IMG/VR virus record: IMGVR_UViG_3300009002_000056
Location: 1 to 21,709 of that record
Reading direction: 5' to 3' (one strand)
Length of the DNA: 21,709 bases
Source of the DNA: a virus
A program made the position numbers and the translations under genes. Below the pieces are notes generated by a model, which did no database searches, had not been told where the DNA came from, and was given only the letters and a program-made list of their open reading frames with translations. Positions 1 to 7,031 of this stretch are shown here, piece after piece. Numbering within the stretch: the first letter of the stretch is position 1; each line of letters starts with the position of its first letter.

Positions 1-43
1 CACGGAACGCATTACGTTCTAACCTATTAAAAATATCAGACAT
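1..43 (-). CDS. 5' end of a late gene cut by the window edge, function uncertain
   Basis: Only the first 14 codons are visible; they read MSDIFNRLERNAFR on the minus strand. The start is supported by an AGAGAG ribosome-binding sequence a few bases upstream and by a perfect late promoter box at 71-78 on the same strand, so this is a real gene start. It lies just downstream of gp4 on the minus strand. In T4, genes 3, 2 and 4 are neighbours, so a head or tail completion role (for example DNA end protection) is a reasonable guess. The visible peptide is too short to assign a family. Confidence 0.6.
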   Translation of the reverse strand, partial: MSDIFNRLERNAFR

Positions 44-70
44 ATAGTGTCTCTCTAAAATCCATATTGT

Positions 71-78
71 TATTTATA
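71..78 (-). promoter_or_regulatory. T4-type late promoter (TATAAATA), minus strand
   Basis: The minus strand reads TATAAATA here, the consensus -10 box used by T4-type late transcription (sigma gp55 with coactivator gp33 and the sliding clamp). It ends 27 bases before the ATG of the edge gene (start at 43). It lies immediately beyond the stop codon of gp4, so the edge gene has its own late start as well as possible read-through from gp4. Confidence 0.8.
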
Positions 79-88
79 CGTTTTATTA

Positions 89-595
89 TCATTTCTTTCT
101 CTTATATGGTTTCAATTTCTTCAGAGGTTTAAAAGGTTTCTTTCCCATAGGTTTTGGTAGCAATCCCATGGCACGTAACTCATTTTCTGTCCATATCTCG
201 AAGTGCCAACCATTATCTAAGGCATATGCCTGTGCCGCCTTCCATTTACTTTGATTCTTGATATAGGTCATACCCTCATTCAATACCTTCCTACGAGACA
301 CCCCCTTACCAGTCTTTGGTGGTAATGTCTGTTGATGAGGTTTTACTTCAACCAATACAACTCTACCATTGTCATACTGTAGAGAAAAGTCCATGAAGTA
401 TCTATGTGGTTTTCTATCAGTTTCGCATATATAAGGTATAACTGTTTCTTCACTGCCCCACTTTCTTATTTGTGGAGACGTGTCTGCCCAGTTCATAACT
501 GCGAGTTCCCAACCCGAACGATATATCACGTTCGAAGGATCCCCCAGATATTTGTCTGGATTCTTAATTTTATACTTTCCCTTGTAAGTTTTCAT
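89..595 (-). CDS. 4: Head completion protein gp4 (PD-(D/E)XK nuclease-like)
   Basis: This 168-residue protein matches T4 gp4, the head completion protein added to filled capsids before tail joining. T4 gp4 is about 150 residues. Characteristic family segments are YKGKYKIKNPDKYLGDP (residues 4-20), IYRSGWEL (24-31), WGSEETVIPY (46-55) and the block around D69-E83-V84-K85. The pattern E30, D69 and E83-x-K85 has the layout of a PD-(D/E)XK nuclease active site, as in TnsA-like enzymes; that reading is inference from the spacing. The C-terminal 20 residues are very lysine-rich, consistent with nucleic-acid contact. It is transcribed divergently from the baseplate genes; its probable late promoter is the CATAAATA variant at 626-633. 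The ribosome-binding site is weak. Confidence 0.9.
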   Translation of the reverse strand: MKTYKGKYKIKNPDKYLGDPSNVIYRSGWELAVMNWADTSPQIRKWGSEETVIPYICETDRKPHRYFMDFSLQYDNGRVVLVEVKPHQQTLPPKTGKGVSRRKVLNEGMTYIKNQSKWKAAQAYALDNGWHFEIWTENELRAMGLLPKPMGKKPFKPLKKLKPYKRKK

Positions 596-602
596 ATAAA
601 TA
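595..602 (+). promoter_or_regulatory. T4-type late promoter (TATAAATA) for the gp48-led gene group
   Basis: An exact TATAAATA box on the plus strand, 41 bases before the gp48 start at 644. Its first base is also the last base of the gp4 coding region, so the promoter abuts the divergent gp4 start codon. It is the only perfect late box on the plus strand before 9062, so it is the likely driver of all genes from gp48 to the unknown protein ending at 9066. Confidence 0.82.
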
Positions 603-625
603 GATTCATAACATTTACAAACTAC

Positions 626-633
626 TATTTATG
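626..633 (-). promoter_or_regulatory. Probable late promoter variant (CATAAATA) for gp4
   Basis: The minus strand reads CATAAATA, one base from the T4 late consensus, 30 bases upstream of the gp4 start codon. This spacing resembles that of the other boxes in the window (25-41 bases). It faces away from the plus-strand box at 595-602, and the two boxes are 23 bases apart, forming a compact divergent pair. Confidence 0.5.
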
Positions 634-643
634 GAACAGTTAA

Positions 644-1759
644 ATGCCAAGTTTTAAGCAATTATTAAAAGATAAGGTTGATCGTGTAGGTAAGGATATC
701 ATTGATAACTTTACAGATCAAATAGACGATAAGACCAAAGAGTTTACGAGTAAGGGTGGTCGGGTAACCGAGAAACTCGATCTTGGTAGTATCAAAAATA
801 TGCGATACCCGTTGCATAATGAAGACTACAAGGCAACTGTTTCCTTTACTATTATCGAAGAGGTATATAAAGCAAACACCGCACTTTTCTCTGACTTGAC
901 AAAACAAGTACAGGATAATGAAAAAGCAGTCAAAGAGTCTGCCGAAGAAAAAAGTAAAGAAGAAGGTGCCGATCTTGAACAGTTAGCAAAGCAGGGTATA
1001 GAGGCAATGGGAAAGTATCTGGGCAATACTGCAAAAGAAGTAGTTGGTGGAAAGATAAAGGTATCGGGTGAGAGTGTTACTATGTACCTACCTCTTGGAT
1101 TAACCTTTAACGATAACGTAGCATATAGAAACGTTCAATTGGGACAATTAGGTGCCACCATGGAAACTGGTATGGGTATGGCACAAGCAATGACCAGTGG
1201 CATCGGATCATTCTTAGAGAACTTCAATGGTAGTGCACCTGCTCAAGGTGGGGATCTTGCAAAACTTGCCGCTGTGCAATTGGGTAAAAAGATACCAACC
1301 TTTGGTGCTGAAATAGGACAGGTAGCACAGGTCACTGGTGGTGTTACTCTTAACCCGAACGAACGTGCTGTTTTTGATCAACCAAACATACGTGAGTTTG
1401 CATTTAACTTTAAGATGATTGCTAAGTCACCGAAAGAACAGGCAATGATCATTAAGATCATTAAAACATTTAGAACAGAATTATACCCAGAAGATATTAC
1501 ATTACCTGTTGGTGACCAAAGAAGTATATCATTGGGTTACAAGTTCCCGAACAAATTTCAATTAGCATTTCAATATGACGGTAAGGAGATGGAGCATCTT
1601 GCAAAGATTAAACCATGTTTCCTTAAAGGTGTGGATACAGTATTCAATGCGTCATCAATGGCAATGCATGAAGATGGTAGTTTTTTAGAAGTTGATATGA
1701 CACTACGTTTCCAAGAAACTGCCGCTCTAACCAAGAAAGATATTATGGAGGGTTTCTAA
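644..1759 (+). CDS. 48: Baseplate tail-tube cap protein, gp48-like
   Basis: This 371-residue protein is close in length to T4 gp48 (364 residues), which sits on the hub and starts tail-tube polymerisation. The C-terminal half carries tube-fold-like sequence: residues 250-285 (EFAFNFKMIAKSPKEQAMII and onward) resemble the gp48 segment of the form FTWDLTPRSTEDLMAIINIY, and the last 25 residues (FLEVDMTLRFQETAAL) resemble the terminal strand of gp48. The N-terminal half is more divergent, with a charged helix rich in E and K (around 85-115) and a Gly/Met/Ala-rich stretch (around 170-200). A GGAA sequence 7 bases before the ATG supports the start. It abuts gp53 (stop TAA immediately followed by ATG). 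The related tube initiator gp54 is a less likely alternative. Confidence 0.7.
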   Translation: MPSFKQLLKDKVDRVGKDIIDNFTDQIDDKTKEFTSKGGRVTEKLDLGSIKNMRYPLHNEDYKATVSFTIIEEVYKANTALFSDLTKQVQDNEKAVKESAEEKSKEEGADLEQLAKQGIEAMGKYLGNTAKEVVGGKIKVSGESVTMYLPLGLTFNDNVAYRNVQLGQLGATMETGMGMAQAMTSGIGSFLENFNGSAPAQGGDLAKLAAVQLGKKIPTFGAEIGQVAQVTGGVTLNPNERAVFDQPNIREFAFNFKMIAKSPKEQAMIIKIIKTFRTELYPEDITLPVGDQRSISLGYKFPNKFQLAFQYDGKEMEHLAKIKPCFLKGVDTVFNASSMAMHEDGSFLEVDMTLRFQETAALTKKDIMEGF

Positions 1760-2827
1760 ATGTCGTACTTCAAAAGTTTTAAACCAACATTATATCGTTT
1801 TGGAAATGAGGATAACTACTCTATTACTACAGACCTAACAAACTATGTAGATATGGTAGATCAAGTTAAATTTACATCTATGATGATAGATGATTATACC
1901 ATACCTGCTAACGAAAGACCAGACCAAACATCATTTAAAATTTATGGTACTACTGATTATTACTGGACATTCTTTCTTGCAAATGACCACATAAGAGAAA
2001 GGGGATGGCCCTTAACACTTCACGAGGTTGATACGGCGGCAGAATTAAGGTACCCACATAGAATGGTAACATGTCAAATGCAACACCAAGATGTTATTGA
2101 TTACTATGATGCTGATAATAAACCTATTACTCGTACAAAGTTAATTGGTACTGCTCCAGATAACTTCCCTGTCGGGACAGTTGTTACTGGTAACGTATCG
2201 GGTACAGTGGGAATAATTATTAAAAGAGATTTGTCTCACGGTACGTTTATCGTTGATACGTTGAATGCCAGTGTTCAGAGTGAGGTATCAGAACAATCAG
2301 TACAACCAAATAGTAATGGTGTTCTTATTTTGGAAAGAACAGATTTGGCAGAGGCAGAGACGTTTGTTCGTCCTCTTCAGTGGGTATTGAAACGTGATGG
2401 TGAAACACTTACCAATATTGATATTGCTATAGATTCCTTTGGAAGAACGGTTACGATATCTGCTATTGGTTTCTCACCAAATTCGACATATACATTATCG
2501 TATGTTATCCAGACTGCGAATACTACGGATGGTAAGTTCAGAGTAGGAGAGGATCTTGTTTATCCTAACCCCGCAGGTGGAACCACGTCCATGATTATCT
2601 ATGCAGAATCTTCACAATTAAAAGGAGTGCATCATTATGAGAATGCATCTGGAGAATGGGTAGACATAAATCCACTGAGTCAAGATCTCGGTGGTGCTAT
2701 TGCTATTAGTTATCTCGAAAACCTAAGACAGGCAAATGAGAATCTACGTCAAATAAAAGTAATTGCACCAAATCAAGTAGTGGGTATAGCATCTGATTTC
2801 AATAAAGCAATGATCGATCAAACATAA
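1760..2827 (+). CDS. 53: Baseplate wedge protein gp53, enlarged
   Basis: The N-terminal 100 residues match the T4 gp53 wedge family: a short strand-rich start (FKPTLYRFGNEDNYSITTDL), then DYTIPANERPDQTSFKIYGT and the hallmark DYYWTFFLANDHIRERGWPL (residues 67-86). T4 gp53 links wedges around the hub. At 355 residues this version is much longer than T4's roughly 196; residues about 105-290 form an extra strand-rich, Thr/Val-rich section, and the C-terminal part (HHYENASGEWVDINPL onward) resembles the normal gp53 ending. A strong GGAGG at 1747-1751, inside the end of gp48, supports this start. The stop TAA overlaps the next ATG by one base, suggesting coupled translation. Confidence 0.88.
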   Translation: MSYFKSFKPTLYRFGNEDNYSITTDLTNYVDMVDQVKFTSMMIDDYTIPANERPDQTSFKIYGTTDYYWTFFLANDHIRERGWPLTLHEVDTAAELRYPHRMVTCQMQHQDVIDYYDADNKPITRTKLIGTAPDNFPVGTVVTGNVSGTVGIIIKRDLSHGTFIVDTLNASVQSEVSEQSVQPNSNGVLILERTDLAEAETFVRPLQWVLKRDGETLTNIDIAIDSFGRTVTISAIGFSPNSTYTLSYVIQTANTTDGKFRVGEDLVYPNPAGGTTSMIIYAESSQLKGVHHYENASGEWVDINPLSQDLGGAIAISYLENLRQANENLRQIKVIAPNQVVGIASDFNKAMIDQT

Positions 2828-4188
2828 TGAAAAGACAATCGCAGTTTAAATATGAAAAGGCATTAATCACGAGTGAAAGATTACCGAACCTTGACATAGA
2901 CATACGTCCGTTAATAGTCGAACTTGTATTATATGAATCATTAGATAAACCATTTCTCACTGGTAGAATCGGTATAGCAGATGATCAAGGTATATTTGAT
3001 TCTACTAATTTCTCTGGAACCGAACGTCTACACATCCAAATGCAATCAGAGTTTGTATTGGAAGGATCTACTGATAATGTTGTAATGGATAGAGTATTCA
3101 TCATGACTGGTATTGAGGCAATAGAAAAATCCTCTAACAGTGGTAATTCTTCGATGGTTATTGTATCATTGATGGATGAACACGCATTTATCTCTAAGAC
3201 AAAAAATATATCTCGTTCCATCAAGAATGATCTCCAGAGAGAGATTGTAAAATTATGTCAGAACGAAGTCGGTAAGGATGTTGATCTATCTTATTCGGCA
3301 GGTACAGTACAAAGTAATTTCCGTGGAGTTATACCATACATGCATCCACTTGAGGCGGCATCGTGGTTGACCAGTAAAGCAACCACGGATGTTGGTGCAC
3401 CTTTCTTTCTATATGCATCTATGCACGACAACAATCTTAGGTTGGGTAGTTTAGATACAATGTTAGAACAACCTGCATGGAATGCTTCAATACCATATAC
3501 ATATTCACCATCTAATGTACAGATGCAAGAAGAGAATGGTACTCCAGATTTACAGTACTTTCAGATACAGAGTATGAAAGCAACAAAGATGCAAAATACC
3601 TTGACTCAGTTAATGTCTGGTGGTATCGGATCAAAATATACTATCACTGATATAAGTACTGGTCGTACAACAGCACAGCATTTTTCTATAGAAAAACTCT
3701 TGACACAAGCAGACGAAGCAGGTATAATAAACAAAGAGAAGCAAAACATATACAACCCATCTTATAAAACACCAGACTTCGAAGACGTTAATATCGAAGG
3801 TGCACATCTACATGATACAGATGCGTGTATATATCATAACGTAGTATCACGTGGTGTATATGGTGATAGTAAATCACTACATGATGAGGTAACAAGTGCT
3901 ATGTTCTTAAAGAAGATTCAAAGTGCATCCTACCGAAATATGATATTTAAAAACATGTATGACATTACAGTTCCTGGCCCAGGCTTTATTAAGTCGGGTG
4001 GATCCGTGGGTGATAAAATACGAATCAATGTTATCAGTGATGATTTGACAGGTAATCCAGATAATGGATTGGATCAACTTAGAAGTGGTGATTTTATTGT
4101 TTACAATACAAGACACCAGTTTGGTGGTACTGCACACAATGTGGCAATGACTGTTGCAAAACTTGAGAAGGGTTTGAGGGATGAATAA
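2827..4188 (+). CDS. Baseplate hub protein, gp27-like
   Basis: This 453-residue protein has the layout of gp27/VgrG/phage late-control D hub proteins. A first beta-barrel region (residues 20-125) reads as alternating strands (VELVLYESLDKPFLTGRIGI, then MDRVFIMTGIEAIEKS). A helical section with IVKLCQNEVG follows, then a central region with PYMHPLEAASWLTSKA (around 170-185) typical of hub proteins. The C-terminal barrel (around 375-450) reads NMYDITVPGPGF, GDKIRIN, then SGDFIVYNTRHQF and ends in LEKG. In T4 a gp27 trimer adapts six-fold wedge symmetry to the trimeric spike. It starts one base inside the gp53 stop and overlaps the OB-fold gp5-like gene by 8 bases, which fits a hub assembled with that partner. 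T4 gp27 is 391 residues. Confidence 0.82.
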   Translation: MKRQSQFKYEKALITSERLPNLDIDIRPLIVELVLYESLDKPFLTGRIGIADDQGIFDSTNFSGTERLHIQMQSEFVLEGSTDNVVMDRVFIMTGIEAIEKSSNSGNSSMVIVSLMDEHAFISKTKNISRSIKNDLQREIVKLCQNEVGKDVDLSYSAGTVQSNFRGVIPYMHPLEAASWLTSKATTDVGAPFFLYASMHDNNLRLGSLDTMLEQPAWNASIPYTYSPSNVQMQEENGTPDLQYFQIQSMKATKMQNTLTQLMSGGIGSKYTITDISTGRTTAQHFSIEKLLTQADEAGIINKEKQNIYNPSYKTPDFEDVNIEGAHLHDTDACIYHNVVSRGVYGDSKSLHDEVTSAMFLKKIQSASYRNMIFKNMYDITVPGPGFIKSGGSVGDKIRINVISDDLTGNPDNGLDQLRSGDFIVYNTRHQFGGTAHNVAMTVAKLEKGLRDE

Positions 4189-5050
4189 GTATTACGGTGA
4201 TAGTACACGATGGTTTGTGGCAGATGTTATTGATGCATCTCCACCCTATGGATATGAAGGTCGTGTGCGAATTAGGATACATGGTGTACATGATCCTGCC
4301 ACTCGATTTATTCCACAGAACGATCTTCCGTGGGCACAATGTCTTATTCCTACTACCGAAGGTGGTGTGTCTGGTTTAGGATTCTCTCCATCATTACAAG
4401 CAGGTGCATTAGTATTCGGCATGTTTATGGATGGTAAAGAATCACAAGTCCCTGTTATAATAGGATCTATGCCAAGGACAGAGTTCCCAACACCAGTTCA
4501 AAAATCATTAGCATATGACAATCTATTAGAAAGAACAACTGCTACCCAAGATTTCTACAATCAATCTATATCTGGGGTTGACGAAGATGACTCTGCCTTG
4601 TATAATGACCTTAGAGATGAAGAACCTACAGGAAAGACAACACTTTATAGAAGAGACGTTGCAATCAAGTTCTTCCTATCTAATGGATATACAATTAAAC
4701 AAGCATCCGCATTAGTCGGTGTCATCGAAACAGTCAATAGTAAGTTTGATACCACATTTGAGAATGAAGGTGGTATAGGTCTATGTGGTTGGTCTAACGT
4801 GAGATTTGCCAGACTAAAATCATTCAGTAACACATGGTGGCACTTCTCTACCCAATTATCGTTCATACTGTTTGAACTAAATAGTTCACATGTAGATGCA
4901 AACATTCGTATTCTTAATTCAGATGTTATTGATAAAAATAAAGGAAGAGCACTGGGTTCTATCATAGGAAGACACTATGCTCCAATTAAGAACGACTATG
5001 ATGCAGGTGCATTAAGACTGTTCGAACTATATTCGAATAAGAAGGTATAG
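4181..5050 (+). CDS. 5: Baseplate hub gp5-like protein: OB-fold plus lysozyme-like domain, probably inactive
   Basis: Residues 9-110 form the gp5/VgrG-type OB-fold: RWFVADVIDASPPYGYEGRV, IRIHGVHDP, then DLPWAQCLIPTTEGG, the GxxxSLQAGALVFGMFMDGKE core and PVIIGSMP. Residues about 160-285 resemble the phage tail lysozyme domain (Phage_lysozyme2 type): a helix ending FFLSNGYTIKQASALVGVIE, then GGIGLCGWSN (197-206) and STQLSFILFEL. In active members a catalytic Glu is expected in the A-E-S-G-F motif; here the aligned segment is VNSKFD (185-190) with Asn186, and the usual GIAQW-like motif reads GLCGW. Catalysis may therefore be lost, although Glu183 is near. The T4 gp5 C-terminal needle is absent: this protein ends at residue 289. 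AGAAGG precedes the ATG by about 9 bases. A one-base gap separates it from the amidase gene. Confidence 0.82.
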   Translation: MNKYYGDSTRWFVADVIDASPPYGYEGRVRIRIHGVHDPATRFIPQNDLPWAQCLIPTTEGGVSGLGFSPSLQAGALVFGMFMDGKESQVPVIIGSMPRTEFPTPVQKSLAYDNLLERTTATQDFYNQSISGVDEDDSALYNDLRDEEPTGKTTLYRRDVAIKFFLSNGYTIKQASALVGVIETVNSKFDTTFENEGGIGLCGWSNVRFARLKSFSNTWWHFSTQLSFILFELNSSHVDANIRILNSDVIDKNKGRALGSIIGRHYAPIKNDYDAGALRLFELYSNKKV

Positions 5051-5051
5051 G

Positions 5052-7031
5052 ATGTCATTAGATACACTTAATAGTAAATTAAAAGCAAACACCAAGTTAG
5101 ATTCTTACAAAGATGATATTACTACGTCTGTGGCAAAAGTAAAAGACGTACAGGTATTAAATAATAATACGGTACTTGGAACAGATGTCGGCACTACCGT
5201 AAATGGTATTAAAAGTTTAGATAATAACAAAGATAAAATTAAGCAATCCATAGCAGGAAGTAGTGCGGGTCAATTAGCACAAGTACTCCCTGGCGGTGGT
5301 GGTTTACCTAAAGCAGATGCAGATGCATTCAAGGTTGGTATATCCGCAGGTGTTGCTACAGTTACAAACGTGGCACAACAAATATCCACGTTATCTTTTG
5401 ATAGTGCAGGTGACACCATTGGAACGGAGTCTCTGGTTGCAGGGGCATCAATCCCCACCGTCTCTATGTCTGGAACCGATGTGGAATCTGCACTATCTTC
5501 TCTTACTGCTTCACTGACTGGTATTGTCCCACCCGTAGAACCAATCACTATTGTTGCCCTTGGTGGTGCAGTACTTGATGAACTTGTAGGTGCTGTAGAA
5601 ATATCTGCTGAAAGAAAAGGATCTCTATTAGGTTCGATCTCTGCCGTTGCAGGTGAAGCAACCGCACAGGCAGGTGGACTGGGTGCTGAACTCACAGCAA
5701 GTGTTGATGCTATGAAGGCAGATCTTGATAAAGCAATCGCAGATGTTAAGAGTGGATCTGCTATGACCGATATGGCAAATGCAGTATCCGCAGTAGAAGG
5801 TGTTGCAAATGATGCCGCTAATGCTGTAGCAGATGCTACAAATGCCGCCTCCAGTGCACTTGATGGTGCTGTAGCAGATGCAACAGGTGCACTAACAGCA
5901 GGACTACCCAAGGACAAATCACCATTGGGTGGTTTGCTCGACTCGGTTGCAGGTGCAGTTGGTGATCTTGTTGGTGCAGTAGGAGCAAAAATAAAAACTG
6001 GTCTCGGTACCGCACAGGATCTATTCGAAGATTTGACTGGTTCTGTTGGTAGTGCATTACAATCAGCACTGGGTGGATTTAACCTCGATAGTAGTTTCCT
6101 GTCTACCATACTTAAAGATGTGATGGAAGGTGGTGACATCAACCTAACAAAGGCGGCAAAGTCTATTGCATTGAAGAGTGAGAATACTTCCGCAGAAATG
6201 AAAGGTATTATCAGTAAAGCAGACGGTGAAACAATTAGTGAATTTAATAAAAATGTTAAAAACCTTGCTGAAGCAAATGGAATACCTCAAGCAGAAATAG
6301 ATGCCTTTGATAAAGAAATAGGTTCCATATCATCTGCATTAGATAAAGTCGATAGTACCATATCTGGATCTATCGTCTCAGAAGCAGGTGAATTCTACAC
6401 AGAAGATATTGCTCTGGCAGAACTTGCTAAAAGATATAGTGGAGCAGATACAACAGAATTCCCATATATCAATTCTAAAGAAGAACTTGGTTTGGAGTTT
6501 AAGACTAATGTTAGAGCAGTATCAGAGTTAATAATTCATGCAAGTGAATCATTTACAAATGCTAATATTGGTGCAGAAGAAATTAATATAAGACACAACG
6601 AAGCAGGTCATGACGGTATTCAGTATCATTTAATTATACGAAGAAACGGTACATTACAAAGAGGAGTGCCTCTGGACACTGTAAGTACTGCCAGTGACAT
6701 ATTAGGTCACAGTGCTAATTGTATTGACATATGTTTAGTTGGTGGTATTAACGTTGCATCCGAAGCACAAGATCCTTTGCTCAATTTATCATCTGGATCA
6801 TTCACACAATCACAGATGAAAACATTAGAAGCAATATGTCAGTCGTTCTATCATGTAGTTCCAGGCGGACAAGTACTTGGTCATAATGATATTGACGAAG
6901 CATCAAGAGATCCGTACATGGATATTAAATCTTATGTTGAAAACAAGTTCGGGAAGAAGTCAGTATATAAAGACACGTTGACCGAACAATCTAAATCACC
7001 AAGTGAATTGGTAAGTGCGAGTGCAGTATGA
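5052..7031 (+). CDS. Baseplate-associated Ala-rich protein with C-terminal N-acetylmuramoyl-L-alanine amidase domain
   Basis: The C-terminal 175 residues are an Amidase_2/T7-lysozyme/AmpD-type peptidoglycan amidase, which cuts between muramic acid and L-alanine. Visible landmarks are SELIIHASES (His496), IGAEEINIRHNEAGHDGIQY, YHLIIRRNGTLQRG (Tyr525), CIDICLVGGI, FTQSQMKTL and VLGHNDIDEASRDP (His611, Asp620). His496, His611 and Asp620 fit the three zinc ligands of AmpD; T7 lysozyme has Cys at the last site. The Lys two residues before the last ligand in T7 lysozyme is Ser618 here. Residues 1-440 are unlike any enzyme: low-complexity Ala/Gly/Ser/Val/Asp sequence, probably helical or extended. 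AAGAAGG lies 6 bases before the ATG. It lies between the gp5-like hub and the spike and overlaps the spike gene by 4 bases, so it is probably a virion enzyme used on infection rather than a free endolysin. Confidence 0.85.
   Translation: MSLDTLNSKLKANTKLDSYKDDITTSVAKVKDVQVLNNNTVLGTDVGTTVNGIKSLDNNKDKIKQSIAGSSAGQLAQVLPGGGGLPKADADAFKVGISAGVATVTNVAQQISTLSFDSAGDTIGTESLVAGASIPTVSMSGTDVESALSSLTASLTGIVPPVEPITIVALGGAVLDELVGAVEISAERKGSLLGSISAVAGEATAQAGGLGAELTASVDAMKADLDKAIADVKSGSAMTDMANAVSAVEGVANDAANAVADATNAASSALDGAVADATGALTAGLPKDKSPLGGLLDSVAGAVGDLVGAVGAKIKTGLGTAQDLFEDLTGSVGSALQSALGGFNLDSSFLSTILKDVMEGGDINLTKAAKSIALKSENTSAEMKGIISKADGETISEFNKNVKNLAEANGIPQAEIDAFDKEIGSISSALDKVDSTISGSIVSEAGEFYTEDIALAELAKRYSGADTTEFPYINSKEELGLEFKTNVRAVSELIIHASESFTNANIGAEEINIRHNEAGHDGIQYHLIIRRNGTLQRGVPLDTVSTASDILGHSANCIDICLVGGINVASEAQDPLLNLSSGSFTQSQMKTLEAICQSFYHVVPGGQVLGHNDIDEASRDPYMDIKSYVENKFGKKSVYKDTLTEQSKSPSELVSASAV

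Noticed and set aside
404-643. Plus-strand open frame of 79 codons opposite gp4
   Set aside because: It runs antisense through the recognised gp4 gene, and the plus-strand late promoter lies near its end, not before its start.
4873-4888. Perfect 16-base palindrome TGAACTAAATAGTTCA
   Set aside because: It is inside the lysozyme-like coding region, has a two-base centre and no following T-tract, so it is not a terminator; chance in AT-rich coding sequence is likely.
5270-6142. Long open frame of 290 codons on the minus strand
   Set aside because: It lies opposite the Ala-rich part of the amidase gene, where biased codons remove stops from the other strand. Its product is a Ser/Ala/Pro-rich shadow with no ribosome-binding site or promoter.
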